In this document: positions 12,059-22,880 of the stretch, piece after piece | How positions within the stretch are numbered: position 1 is the stretch's first letter | How the letters are laid out: each line of letters begins with the position of its first letter | Assembly (NCBI GenBank): GCA_021018995.1 | Contig: CM037598.1 | Coordinates: forward strand, 66,544,671 to 66,608,670 | Length of the DNA stretch: 64,000 bases | Direction of reading: 5' to 3' | Source: Chloranthus sessilifolius | Taxonomy: Eukaryota; Streptophyta; Magnoliopsida; Chloranthales; Chloranthaceae | The notes under the pieces: generated by a model | What the model was told of the DNA's origin: nothing | The model's database searches: none | The model's input: only the letters and a program-made list of their open reading frames with translations | Translations under genes and position numbers: made by a program

Positions 12059-12273
12059 CTAAAGAAACAAGTACTGTAATGTGGGAGAAATAGAGATAGA
12101 GTAAGAAGAAAAAATATGATAGAGAAAACCCTAAAGAGAAAAAAAAAAGTGTTTCTCCTCTTAGATTAGCTTTATTATATATCACTTACACTAGAGTAGA
12201 ATTGCAAAACTACCCTTAAAGTGTTGGTTCATGTATGAACACATTACATAATGTGCATCTATTATATCTAATG
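12059..12273 (-). mobile_element. 3' LTR of degraded minus-strand copia element
   Basis: It starts AAGAAACAAGTACTGTAATG and shares about 110 bases of this end with 18811 onwards (AAGAAACAAGTAATGTAATG), with a long A-rich block and TTTCTCCTCTT/TTCCCCCTTC following in both. On the minus strand it is preceded by a short purine tract, AAGGGGA, near 12275. It is shorter than its partner (about 215 against 355 bp). The divergence suggests an old insertion. Confidence 0.55.
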
Positions 12274-13274
12274 GTCCCCTTCGAGATGGAGAAATGTATC
12301 AACCGTACTCATCTTACCTAGAATGTCTTGAATCTAAGCGTGACCAAGATATTTGGCGAGGATATCAGCGGGTGATCTGGACTTAACGGAAGAACTACAT
12401 ATCTGTTCTGACACCACTTCTCCCTAGCAAAGTGGCAGTCCGCTTCAAGGTGCTTTGTACGCTCATGAAATGTAGGATTTGATGCTGTGTAAGGAAGCAT
12501 GATTGTCAAAGCACATTTTCACGTGTAGGGACTCAGTAGCTCAACTGGAAGGTGCACAATGACGCAAACTTGAGGTCGCAAGTTCAATCCCAGCTTATCA
12601 AACCGAAGCTAAAAGAACTCTAAACCGTAGCTCTCCTATAAAATCAGCATAGCCCAGTTCACACAAAATGTGTGCCTTAGCCTTGTACTCTGCTTCAGCA
12701 GTTGATTTAACGATGACATTTTGAATTTTGCCTTCCTAGGTCACTAGATTTCCTACTCATAGTGCAATACCCTGTGGAAGCTCGCCTAACTACTCTTGAA
12801 CCAGCCCAATCAGCATCAGGATAACCTATGACATTAATGTTTTCGTGATTGACAAAGAAAACTCAACTTATGACTTGAGATACCTAAGGATCCAATAACC
12901 AACAATAAGATGTAGCTTTCTTGGTTCATGCACAAACTCAATTAACAACCCAATGACAGGTGCAATCTAGATGTATCATGGTGAGGTAAATCAGCTTCCG
13001 AACCGGTCTCATGTATATCCCCAGGTATTTTAGAGCCTAGCCACTACTCAGATCTACTTTGTTGCTCACTTTTATAGGAGATGTAGTAGCCTTTGCCCCC
13101 AATGTTCCTATCTCCTTAAGGATATCCAATTATTTTTTGAGAGATGTATATGCCTCTTTTAGATATCACAACTTCAATTCCTAGGAAATAGCTCAAGTTT
13201 CATGATTTCAATGTAGCGCTCATATGGGATTTGACATTGGCAGTTGATTCTTGATTATTACCCACGATGATGAT
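12274..13274 (-). pseudogene. Copia pol remnant: end of RT and RNase H
   Basis: Minus-strand protein words match copia RNase H: SNPTFHERTKHLEADCHF near 12440-12480 (family pattern SNPVFHERTKHIE.DCHF) and STAEAEYKAKAHILCELG near 12660-12720. Further up, the words STGYC near 12750 and SYFLGIEVV near 13180 match the end of copia RT. A tRNA-like piece is inserted at 12525-12600, and the LINE at 13290 splits the domain from its upstream part. It is badly broken and old. Confidence 0.75.
12525..12600 (+). mobile_element. tRNA-like SINE head or tRNA pseudogene
   Basis: The sequence shows pol III internal promoter boxes: an A box TAGCTCAACTGG (12537-12548) and a B box around AGTTCAATCC (12581-12590), at the right spacing, with D-arm and T-arm-like halves. 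The anticodon arm and acceptor do not pair well. It interrupts copia RNase H sequence, which resumes on both sides, so it arrived by insertion. No A tail or clear target duplication was found. A functional tRNA is unlikely. Confidence 0.55.
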
Positions 13275-13289
13275 AACATCCACATATAC

Positions 13290-14753
13290 AGTGCTGGTGA
13301 GATCTACCTTTGCAATCTGGGCTTACCCTCATCAAATCTACCTATGCAAGCCTTCCTATCTTCGTCATGTCTATGTTTACGGAGCTAAAGAAAGTCATTC
13401 GACAACTTTAGAAGATTGTCAGGGACTTCCTTTGGGAGGGAGGGGGCAGAAAAAAAAATACACCTCAATTTGGACTCTGTTGTATTGATAAGAAGCTCAG
13501 TGATTTGAGGATCAGAAAGCTGGGCATTGTCAATAAGGGACTGCTCGTGAAGTGGTTGCGGAGAGTGGATGAGGACAGCGTAAAGGATAAGTTGGTGGTG
13601 GCAGGTGGTCTCCTCCAAATACAGAATTGCCGAGAATGGTTGGGAGATGCGCACCGACGGACGTCAAGATTCCGGACTCGAAAAGAATGTCTGCATGTTT
13701 AAAGACTGCCTTATATACAACCGGGGTGATGGTAAAAAAATCGACTTCTTGGAGGACAAATGAAGGGGTGACACTACCCTTAGGGAGGGGTTCTAGAAGA
13801 TCCATAGAATCGCTTCGCGGTAGCACGTTAAAATTGAGGGCATCATTGCATGGACGAATTATGCGCCTACTTGGAACATCAGGGCTTCTTAAGGATGATG
13901 AGATTGATGAGTTTATTAGGCTCTTTCGGGTGTTCCACTCCTTGAGACCCAATGGGGTAACAGAGATTGTAGAATTTGGACCAAGAATTCAAAAGGGGTG
14001 TTCTCGGTGAAGTCCTTTTACAACCATTTGGACACTATAATGCCACTCGAGCTTCTATTTGGACAAAATTTTGAAAGATCCAAAATTCCTCCAAAAATTA
14101 AATCTTTAACTGGTCCATCATTTGGAGAACTGACCATTGATCAACTCATCAGAAGGGGGGTCAGCATCCACAATCGATGTCTCCTTTGCATAGTAGTTTC
14201 GAAATCGGTTGATTTAATCCTCATTCATTGCTCTTTCTCCAAAAAAATCCGGGGTATGGTCATAAAGGCATTCAACATACAGTGGGTATTGCCAGCTACA
14301 GTCCAAAACATGCTTCAGCAATGAGAAGGCGTGCAGTTTAAGATATTAAAGGGGACCTTTGGCAAATTGCGCCTTACGTTGTTCTTTGGGTAATATAGCT
14401 GGAGAGGAACAACAGAGTCTTCAGGAAAATTGGGAAGCCTTGCCAATACGTGGTTAAGTCTGCCAGAGATCTACTACTCAGTTAGATTAAGATTTTGTAT
14501 GCCGACACTCAGATGGGGGACCTCTTTTTCCACAATGAATGGGATAATCTGATCTTGCCAAGTTAGCCTCCTTTCCTCTCGCTGTGGAATGGGTGTCCAG
14601 GTCCTTTGGTTGCTGATGCAATAGGGCTTTCGAGTGTTTTTGCTTTCGGTCAGTGGGTCTTTTTGGCATTCGGGTAGTTTCTCTCGACCCTCCCTGGTAT
14701 GTACTATCCTTTCTCGTTTTTTCATATATTTCGTTTGCTACCGATGAATAAAA
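13290..14753 (+). mobile_element. 5'-truncated L1-type LINE with 15-bp target duplication
   Basis: The element is bounded by a perfect duplication AACATCCACATATAC at 13275-13289 and 14754-14768, the mark of target-primed reverse transcription. It keeps only the C-terminal part of ORF2: LRIRKLGIVNKGLLVKWL near 13508 matches the segment after the RT, and KSFYNHL, SKIPPKIK, NRCLLC and DLILIHCSF (13998-14260) match the zf-RVT zinc domain. RNNRVFRKIG follows near 14405. The reading frame shifts several times between 13400 and 14480, so it is dead. The tail is a short GATGAATAAAAA. It lies inside the copia RT, giving a clear relative age. Confidence 0.85.
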
Positions 14754-14768
14754 AACATCCACATATAC

Positions 14769-16643
14769 GAGTATGATAATCATACCCCTTGAGCCGCACT
14801 TGAAAAGATGAAGTAATCTAACATTTCTTGAATTCAAGCTTCATAATGGTCCTAACTTTTCGAAAAGATGCCCTTGGAGGTTGTTTAAGTCCACGGATAG
14901 ACTTTGTTAACCTGCATACCTTCCCTCCTACCCTTACATGTGAATCTCATGGGGAATAGACATATACAACTCCTCATCCTCATCCCCCTTACATGTGAAT
15001 TCTGGGGAGGCGGGAGGTGGTATACATATAAAGCTCTTCATGAACACCATTTAGGAAGGCATTCTTGACATGAAGCTGCTGTAGTGGTAAACATGTTGGC
15101 AGCTATGGACAGAAGGAATCACACAGACTTCATTTTAGGGACTGGGGCCAATGCCTCATAGTAATTGACTCCTTTTGTTTGAGTGAAGCTTCCAGTATCA
15201 AATATAGGATTGAATCTCTCAACAGTGCCACTAAGTCTCATTTTTATAGTGTAGGCCAACTTACACAACAATTTTGGCACCTATAGGAGGATCAACCAGT
15301 TCCTAAGTACTATTTTGATGTACGGCAGTCATCTCTTCATTTTAGGGTTGGGGCCAATGCCTCATAGTAATTGAATCCTTTTGTTTGAGTGAAGCTTCTA
15401 GCATCCAATATAGCATTGAATCTCTCAACGGTGCCACCAAATCTCATTTCTATAGTGTAGGCCCACTTACACAAAACAATTTTGGCACCTATAGGAGGAT
15501 CAACCAGCTCCTAAGTACTATTTTGATGTAAGGCAGTCATCTCTTATTCCATAGTGTCCTCCACTTTGGTTTAGCATGTGCATCGTTTACACCTGATGGG
15601 ACTGGAATGGAAGAAAAGGATAAAGTGAAGGCCTTGAAATTGGATGATAGTGCCTGATAGGAAACAAAGCTCTCAATGAGATGTTTAGCTTGTTGACCTT
15701 TCTGATTCGCCATGGGAATATCAAGAATAGAAGGTGAACAGGGAGAAATGGGGATACCTAAATCTGTGGAAACCTCAGACCCTCATGGAATAGGTTAATC
15801 CTCATGACTGGGTTCCTCGGTCCCATCATACACCACCATCTTCCCAACTTCTTGCTTAAGTTTTCCTCCATTAGCACACTATTATCCTGAAACGTTCAAA
15901 TTGTTTAGCTAGAAAGCAAGGATTCTCTTGAAGGATCATGAGGCCTATGTTTCTCTCAAGGACACACCCCTCAAACATAAGCCCGACCATAGATTGGTAG
16001 AAGGGTAGATAGTCATCAAATGAGACATCCTTGGAAACATAGGTGTGACTAATAGCAGGGTGGAACAGACATATCCTTTTATTAGTTAGGGAGTATCTTA
16101 AGAAAATATGTTTAAGAGTGCTATTGTCAAGTTCAATCATCACGAGATCAGTATTATAGAGAACTGGCATACAACTAAACACATAAAGAGGAAGATGGAA
16201 CACTTCTTCATTAAAACAAGAATAGAGAAGGGTGGTGGCCAGCAAGAATATGGGAAGGAATATGATGGATAGGATAACAAGATATCAAGAAAGTATGAAG
16301 CCAATAATGCTTGGAAACATTCATAGAGTAAAGAAATGAATGACTTCAAGGAGGTGACAACTTTACTTGTCGATGACACCATTCTACCAACTAGTATACA
16401 TGCTTGAATTTCAACACCATGGTCCTACAACTACGATTTGAAATTGAAGTATATGCATTCTTTGGCATTATCAGATAGTAGGCACTTGATGGAACAAATG
16501 AATTGGGTTTGATTCCTAGTATAGAACTGTGTAACAGAACAAAATAAATCAGATCTACGCATAAGCAAGTATACCCAACTCGTACCAGAACTCATCAATG
16601 GTTAACAGAAATTTTCTAAAAGCATTCCTTCCAAAGGTTGGTC
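14769..16643 (-). pseudogene. Copia pol remnant: RT and end of integrase
   Basis: The minus strand continues the copia pol cut by the LINE. RT words lie around 14800-15560 (for example KGFNYYEALAP read from about 15170). The integrase C-terminal to RT linker is at 15871-16245, where LPLYVFSC, KHIFLRYS and FHPAISHTYVSKDVSF follow the family pattern 'LPLRVFGC....K.IF.GYS....G.....P....Y.S.DV.F'. A segment of about 207 bp occurs twice in tandem at 15128-15545. It is broken in many places and old. Confidence 0.7.
15128..15545. repeat. Tandem repeat of a 207-bp segment of copia RT
   Basis: CTTCATTTTAGGGACTGGGG opens the first unit and CTTCATTTTAGGGTTGGGG the second. The two run in parallel through CCAATGCCTCATAGTAATTG and GGCACCTATAGGAGGATCAA to GGCAGTCATCTCTT. 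The units differ at a modest number of sites, so the repeat is not recent. Confidence 0.85.
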
Positions 16644-16651
16644 CTCAAAAT

Positions 16652-16803
16652 TAGGGCTGTGCATTTTTTGGACCGAACCGAACCACCAGGTTTGGTCCGG
16701 TTTGGACGGGTACTGGTTTGGGTTTAATTTGGAAAAAGGAAAACCGAAAAGTTTGGTTTGGTTTCGGTTCCAAGCCGAAACCAAACCGAATGTAGTTTGT
16801 AAG

Positions 16804-16853
<50 letters not shown>

Positions 16854-17185
16854 CAGAGATTTTGATTAATTTTAAAGGGCATTTAAGTAAAATGCATATT
16901 TCTATATAAAACCCTACCCTTGTCTTTAGCCTATTCCTAAATCCTAAAGCGGTAAAGTAGAACTTATAGAAAAATCGGTTGAGAAGTTGAGAAAATTTTG
17001 ATGTGCAAGTAGAACTTATAGGAAAACCGAAACCGACCGAAACAAACCGAACCGAATTGAATCGGGTTGGTTTGGTTTAAGAGTTGGACGGTTTGGTTTG
17101 GTTTGAAAATCTAAAAACTGATTAAGACCAGTTTGGCTTGTGGTTTTGGTCCAAAACCGACCAAACCGAACCGAATACACCCCTA
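16652..17185. mobile_element. hAT-type MITE, 534 bp, with 8-bp target duplication
   Basis: It starts TAGGGCTGTGCA and ends ACACCCCTA, the common plant hAT terminus. Both ends run on into GGTTCGGTTTGG-like inverted repeats. A perfect 8-bp duplication CTCAAAAT flanks it at 16644-16651 and 17186-17193. It is non-coding, with an (AT)n run in the middle, and is nested in the minus-strand copia element between integrase and protease. Confidence 0.9.
16808..16851. repeat. (AT)n microsatellite inside the MITE
   Basis: About 44 bases of pure AT repeat lie near the centre of the hAT-type MITE. Confidence 0.95.
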
Positions 17186-17193
17186 CTCAAAAT

Positions 17194-18015
17194 GTCAGAG
17201 TGCACAAGATTAACGTAGTAACTTCTAGTTACACTAGAAAGATAGACTGAGTGAGTCTGCCTGGAGAGTTTAGATCTTTCACAATCTAAGCTAAGAGGTA
17301 AACTAACAAATGAAACTCAACAAGATGTTTCAAAACAGGAATTGGAGAATGGCTAAGTCAAGGATACCATAGGAGAAGGTTTTGCTAGAGTTGAGAAGAC
17401 AGGTACACCCTCATAGGTTCTGTCATAGGGTAAAAAAAATATAGTCCTATTTCTGACCCACTGATCATTTTTCGAATCCTCGAGTCCTGGAAAATGCAAG
17501 TGAAGTAAATAAGATTCAGAACATTTAAGGATTTGGTTGAATTGCCAAAGATTAAAGATCTGTATGAAACTAGGATGTATAAAGCATATGACAAGGATAA
17601 CGATTAGAATGACAAATTGTACCACTGCCAAAGGCCTCTTTGACAAACCCATTAGTAATACGAACCTGTAGGTAAGATTTGTGTGGTGTAAGGTGGGAGA
17701 ACATAAAATACTCACTAGTCATGTTTTCACTAGAACCTGTATCCAAACTATCAATAACCTAGAAAGAAGATGAAAATTGTAAGGCTGGCAAACTAGGAGT
17801 AAGATACAAAGAAGGCTCTTTATCCTTGAAAAAGTGCTGAAACTGAAACTGCTCGTAAGCGAGTTGCCCTCATGAGATGTAGTGAATTCACCCAGACTAT
17901 CATTAATAGTAACGGCACCATAAACGATAGGCAAAGATGATTTAAGTTTGCCATGTAAGTTCCAACAGTAATCCTTTCTATAGCCTACATGCTTACAGTA
18001 GTTACACTTCCTCAT
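17194..18015 (-). pseudogene. Copia gag zinc knuckle and protease remnant
   Basis: On the minus strand, 17719-18015 begins MRKCNYCKHVGYRKDYCWNL, a CCHC zinc knuckle of the copia gag form CxxCxxxGHxxxxCW. The aspartic protease region follows: DTGSSENMTS near 17715-17760 corresponds to the DSGATDHMT active site, and the strands after it lie at 17353-17700. The order (gag, protease, then integrase and RT at lower coordinates) confirms one minus-strand element. It is broken. Confidence 0.75.
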
Positions 18016-18250
18016 ATCTTTCCTACGACCATCCAGGCTACAAACCCTAGTTGCAGGAATTTTCTACATAGTGTGTCGCTCCCACTTCAGAATCTCACTC
18101 CCGCTCCCGATTCCTACCATAAAATAGTGTAATTTTAAGCTTTCGATGACGCTCATGCTCCCTACATACTCAACGCTTCCTACTGCTTCCAGTAACTAAG
18201 CTACAACCTACTGCACAACTACATGGCCAAGTGCACTTGACAACTTCTAA
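18016..18250 (-). repeat. Inverted LTR fragment matching 19795-20000
   Basis: Read on the minus strand, this block (words TGTCAAGTGCACTT, GAGCGTCATCGAAAG, GTGAGATTCTGAAGTGGGAG and ACTAGGGTT) parallels the plus-strand block at 19795-20000 (TGTCAAGAGTACTT, GAGCGTCATCAAAAG, GCGAGATTCTGAAGCGGGAG and ACTAGGGTC). The plus-strand block lies just after a copia polypurine tract, so both are probably copies of one copia LTR family in opposite orientation. Confidence 0.6.
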
Positions 18251-18798
18251 AAGTCATACATGAAGAGCTAAGACAATACCAACAACAATAGCAGCAGGCC
18301 TTCAACCAACAATTTACACACCATTCAGTAGTCAAAAACTCCAAGCACAACCAACATGCATTTAAAGTTGAACATAAAAAAATAAAAAATATAATTAGAA
18401 ATTAGAAAAACCAGGGATAACGACCTATTTCAAAGGAAAAAATTAATGTGGTTCATAAACTGTTGCTTTGATGGGCATGAGACCACATTCATTTGAAAAA
18501 TGGATAAAAAATGGCTCAAGTGCATACCACATACCACTGCTTTACTATCTCATAGCGACAAATCAACAGAAAAACAAAATTAGCTCTATTCCTATTACAA
18601 CTTTCGTTTTATTCAAAAAACCATCACAAGTTGTTCAAATGGGAGAAACCAAGTATACTACTGAGATCCTCTTGACAAGAGCTTTTCCATGATACCTATC
18701 TCAAGTCAATTCAACGATATTAGCACGTGCAATGTTGACGTCAAAAATCTGATGGCGATGTCAGTGAAGTGATGTGTGAAGTTATCTATCATATTATC
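18251..18798. other. Unassigned leader-like sequence
   Basis: It lies between the copia gag remnant and the primer site at 18799 and should correspond to the 5' untranslated leader and start of gag, but no gag words could be read. The ORF at 18468-18692 is not recognised. Confidence 0.3.
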
Positions 18799-19165
18799 GC
18801 TCTGATACTATGAAGAAACAAGTAATGTAATGTGCGAAAATTAGAGAAAGAAGAGGATGAAGATAAGAGAAAAAGACATGAAGAGAAAAAAAAAATGTTC
18901 CCCCTTCGGGTAGGTTTGTTATAAGTTATTTTTAGTGGGATTAGGGTTTAGAAAAAGTAAGAGAAGAAAAAGGAGGAGAAGAAGATTGAGGGAGGAGAGA
19001 TAAGAGCTCAGTTAGCTTACCCTCTCCCTCATATGAAAAACTGATGTGTACAAATATACCCCCAGTTAAATTTGTAATGACATAAAGACTAACTTAAGGA
19101 ATAGGAACAAGTATGCCCATTTACACACTTGTGCCTAATACTTATATGCTAATATCTCTTAAAAC
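18799..19165 (-). mobile_element. Copia LTR (355 bp) with primer site
   Basis: GCTCTGATACTA at 18799-18810 is the reverse complement of TAGTATCAGAGC, a near match to the initiator-tRNA-Met primer site. The LTR runs from 18811 (TGAAGAAACAAG) to about 19165. On its other side the minus strand carries CACCAACTTGAGAGAGCG, the usual copia end and polypurine region. With a primer site on one side and a pol end on the other, this one LTR serves two minus-strand elements. Confidence 0.65.
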
Positions 19166-19300
19166 GCTCTCTCAAGTTGGTGCATACATATCTATCATGC
19201 GTAACTTGGATTTCTAAAAATTGGGATTTCCCCATAGCCTTGGTAAGTATGTTCACTAGTTGTACTTGTGCATACTCCACATGAGTACAAAATACTTATG
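19166..19300 (-). pseudogene. Copia RNase H C-terminal tail
   Basis: The minus-strand words VQLVNILTKAMGKSQFLEIQ and YVCTNLR match the copia polyprotein end (QLADIFTKAL...FL.LR.KLGM.DIYAPTNLRG). It belongs to a second minus-strand copia element whose remainder is missing beyond about 19300. Confidence 0.7.
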
Positions 19301-19399
19301 GTGATCACAGTGATTTTGATGTAAACCATTCATTGATGTTAACTGGGCTGGATCCATCAATGGCAGAAGGTCAACTACGGGTTCTTTCACATTTCTCGT

Positions 19400-19785
19400 G
19401 AGAAATATAATTACTTGTAAGATAATAAACGTCATGTGGTCTCAAATTCTCGTGTTGAAACTAAATACAGGGCCATGTCACAAAGGGCCCGTGAAGGAAT
19501 GTGGATTCAATTTATATTGGCAAACCGTCGTATACATTTTAAATCTCCCTGAGAGTCTATGTGGAGACAATGAGGCTGCTCTCCATATTGTTGAAAATCT
19601 GGTTTAAAAAAGGGAAGTAAATATATTGAAGTGGATTGCCATTTCCTATGTGAGAACGTATAATCAAAAGTATAATTAAAAAAAGGGAAGTAAATATACT
19701 TCCAAAACTGTTGGAAGTATCAAATTAAGTGACATAACTTCTAAGTTGGGCATAATAGATATTTATGCACCAATTTGAGGGGGAG
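19400..19785 (+). pseudogene. Copia RNase H tail, plus strand
   Basis: CGDNEAALHIVENLV (to 19604) matches copia RNase H (CDN.AA..IA.N..FH), and YRAMSQGTCEGMW-like words precede it in another frame near 19460. KYIEVDCHFLCE follows near 19617-19650. The end word TTTATGCACCAATTTG precedes AGGGGGAG (19778-19785), the polypurine tract. This is a third copia remnant, opposite in strand to its neighbour, and broken. Confidence 0.7.
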
Positions 19786-19787
19786 TT

Positions 19788-20175
19788 TGATTATGTCAAG
19801 AGTACTTTAACGGTGTGTCGAGAGCTTAGTTGCATGAATCGGCAGGAAGCATGTAGTAGGTTGGAAGCGGGAGCGTCATCAAAAGTTTAAAATTGACTAG
19901 TTTTATGGTCGGAAGCGAGAGCGAGATTCTGAAGCGGGAGCGGAACGCTAAGTAGAAGGTTCCTGCTACTAGGGTCGAGAGTAAGTATTACATTTGATGT
20001 GCATGGGATTCTATTGTATTGGCGTACAAGTAATAATAATATGTGGGTATGAGGCATGAAACTCATAAACCTAATCCCTCATCTGTCTCTTTCTTCCACT
20101 TCTTCCTCTCTCTAACCCTAACTTGACTAATCCTAATCTTCTATATCTCATATCAATACAGAACTCTTATCTATG
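19788..20175 (+). mobile_element. Copia 3' LTR (right end uncertain)
   Basis: It begins TGATTATGTCAAG directly after the polypurine tract. It contains the GCGGGAGCG-rich block shared in inverted orientation with 18016-18250, then a TATA-poor leader ending in CT-rich sequence and CTAACCCTAAC. The right end is placed by the last plausible CA and could be off by tens of bases. Confidence 0.5.
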
Positions 20176-20853
20176 TCAATGATAGATTTTGACCTAATAT
20201 CTTCCAAAAATAGGATTGACTAAACAGTTCTTACATGCCAGAAAAGATTATAATTGGTTTTGTTATGCTTGCACATGTTCAATTTAATGAATTTATTAGC
20301 AAACTTGAACTGCAAAGTCTTAGTTTCAAGTAGAAAAATGAAACAAAAATGATATTCACATATGGTGCATGGAAGACAATAAAAAAAGAACATAATAGTC
20401 AATCTAATGGTTTAAAATATTACCCAAAACAATAAATATTCGATGATGGGTATTGATTCTTAGGCATGGATGATGCACGTCGTAAATTGGCTTTTACTGG
20501 TGAAAAAAGCCAACATAGGGTCTTTTTCATATTTGTAACACTCAATACATTAGTATCTGATGATACATATCACATCGTATGACCTAGATTTTGGGCTTGG
20601 CCGATATGCATCAAGATTCTAAGAATTTGAAGCCATGATCTATAACAATTGTGTATGCATTATAAGGCGTCTTGATATTATACCAAATCATAGCATAAAT
20701 TTAAATAAATAATTAATTAATTAAAAAAACAAATCTCTTAAACCAGTGATAGAAAATTTTAAATTATTTGAGAAAGTTACTTTGTAAGTTGTAACCCTTC
20801 AAAATTCAGACTTTTAACAATATCCCCATCATTCTGCAACATAAATTTTTTTA
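20176..20853. other. Unassigned AT-rich stretch
   Basis: No protein words, terminal repeats or RNA structure were recognised. The minus-strand ORF at 20220-20402 is short, rich in F and C, and probably chance. Confidence 0.4.
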
Positions 20854-21938
20854 GGGCACTTTAGAAAAACATCCATCATTTCCAAAAGTTTTAGCCTATT
20901 ATACCCAATTCAAACATTTTAGAAAAAAAGGTTTTCACGTTTTTTTAATTTCTGATTTTTGTGAGATTGTAATTTCTGTAAATGTTAACTTACTAAACTA
21001 CCCTTCTATAAAGGGCAGTTTAAGGCCAAAAAACCCCCGTTCTTCTCTTAGGGCACTCGTTCCAGCACATTGCACAGCTTCTTCTCTTAGGGTTGTTTCT
21101 CTAATTTCCCCCTTTTTTTTATGGAGGATGTTATATTTATTGCACGCAGTCCAAAGAAACTGCTCTCTTCTTTCTCTACCCCCAACTAAAGTTGGGTCTA
21201 CAGAAATAGAGAATCCAAAGGAGAGAGATGACGAAATCGCTCAAAACATGGGCACACTACTCGTTCCAGCACATTGCGCAGATCTAGAAAACCCATCTCG
21301 AAAGCGCAGATCTACAAAACCTACTGATTGAAATCGCTCAAAACATGGACCCACTACATATACAAAACTCAGTTACTCACTGATCGAAATCGCTCAAAGC
21401 ATGGACCCGCTACATATCTATCAGAGATATCATGATTTATGGGATTGGAATGCTTCCCTTCTCTTGAATTCCCTTTTATCTTCTCGAACGATGGGATGCA
21501 AGAGCTTATCCCTATCAGGTTCGATCAAATTGCATGAAAATTAGAAGCATAATCTTTGTTTTCTTTAACATTGACAAGAGAAATGGGGATTTGAGATTGA
21601 ATTCAAGATGGGTTTTGTAGAATGGGTGAGGTGGATTTGATGTTTTGAAAATAATGGTTGCCATGGACGCCATTAATGGAGGCATTGGAGCTTCTTCTTT
21701 TTATGTTTCAGTTTGGTTTTGAAAGGGCAAGGAAGGGTGCTTTTCCAATCGCATTTCTAAACTACCCTTTATAGAAGGATAGTTTAGTAAAGTCATAACT
21801 CACTACGTGGAAAGGGGTTTCCAATCTAACAGAAATTAGAAGTTTAAAAAAGCGTGAAACCCATTTTTTCTAAAACGTTGGGTTTCTATATAATAGGCTA
21901 AAACGTTTCCAAACTAAGGTTGTTTTTCTAATTTCCCC
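20854..21938. mobile_element. Long-TIR element, about 1.09 kb (Mutator-like, non-autonomous)
   Basis: The left end GGGCACTTTAGAAAAACA and the reverse complement of the right end, GGGGAAATTAGAAAAACA, open inverted arms of about 170-180 bp (20854-21022 and 21757-21938). The arms share TTTTAGCCTATTATA, TTTTAGAAAAAA and TTACTAAACTA. Long terminal arms without coding sequence are typical of Mutator-like elements. No clean 9-bp duplication was found. The interior (21040-21750) could be captured host sequence. An ORF at 21128-21331 is not recognised. Confidence 0.7.
21230..21420. repeat. Threefold imperfect repeat inside the long-TIR element
   Basis: GAAATCGCTCAAAACATGG-like words occur at about 21233, 21330 and 21385, each followed by a CACTAC or CGCTAC word. 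The last two are closest to each other. No coding meaning is apparent. Confidence 0.7.
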
Positions 21939-22209
21939 CTTCTTTCTTTTTTATTTTCTCAATCAAGGGAGATATAACCATAGTGACAAATTTCGTTTTC
22001 AGTCATTTTTCGGTGGGGGGTCCTTTCGGTACATTTCGGATTAATTTCGATACATTTTGAGAAAATTTCGAGAAAGTTTCAGGGATTAAAAATATATAAA
22101 AAATATATTTAATATTTTTTTAAAAAAATTAGCAATTGATCCAAGTGGCCAAGCATTGACGCCAAGCTCAAGCATAGAACTATAGAAGACAAATTGACAA
22201 AGGGCAAAA

Positions 22210-22585
22210 GGCTGCTTTTTCACCCCATCTCCTCCACCTGGCATGCATTGGCCGCCTTTGAATCAGATCGTGGAGGTCATTTTTCATCCCCGTTTTTTGC
22301 ACAATGGATCTATGGATCGTGAGCGTACCATCAGACGGTCGGTTTTTTATTACACATAGCACACATCTCAAAAAGTGACGCTAAAATCATGCTTGAGCAT
22401 GATGGGGGTCATATGATTTTAGGGTCACTTTTTGAGATATGTGTCAAGTGTAATAAAAAATCGACTGCTTTCTCACGATCCATAGATCCATTGTGCAAAA
22501 GATGGGGATGAAAAAAGACCTCCACCATCTAATTCAAGGGCGATCAATGCATGTCGGTTGAAGAAGATGGGGTGAGAAAGCAGCC
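22210..22585. repeat. Large imperfect palindrome (about 180-bp arms)
   Basis: The left arm 22210-22388 (GGCTGCTTTTTCACCCCATC ... AAAGTGACGCTAAAATCATG) is mirrored by the right arm to 22585 (CATATGATTTTAGGGTCACT ... GATGGGGTGAGAAAGCAGCC), with a spacer of about a dozen bases near 22395. Arm identity is high but not perfect. It may be a nested MITE, though no separate target duplication was found. Confidence 0.85.
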
Positions 22586-22788
22586 TAGTGGGGTGAGTAT
22601 AATGGTACCCACAAACTGCATGTCGTTTTGTAACTTCCATTTAGTCCGACTTCCGTGGCTAGAGAAAACTCTTCACTCTAGCCACCTATATGATGTGTCC
22701 GGCATTTACTTTAACTAACAATCCACGCAGCCTTGTGGTGAGGGAGAGAGCGAACTATTCTTTCGCCGGAAAAAAAATAAAATAAAAT

Positions 22789-22794
<6 letters not shown>

Positions 22795-22877
<83 letters not shown>
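22795..22877. repeat. (AT)n microsatellite
   Basis: About 83 bases of AT repeat lie inside the hAT-like element, near its right end. Confidence 0.95.

Positions 22878-22880
<3 letters not shown>

Noticed and set aside
12525-12600. Functional tRNA gene
   Set aside because: The anticodon and acceptor stems do not pair, and it sits inside a retroelement as an insertion.
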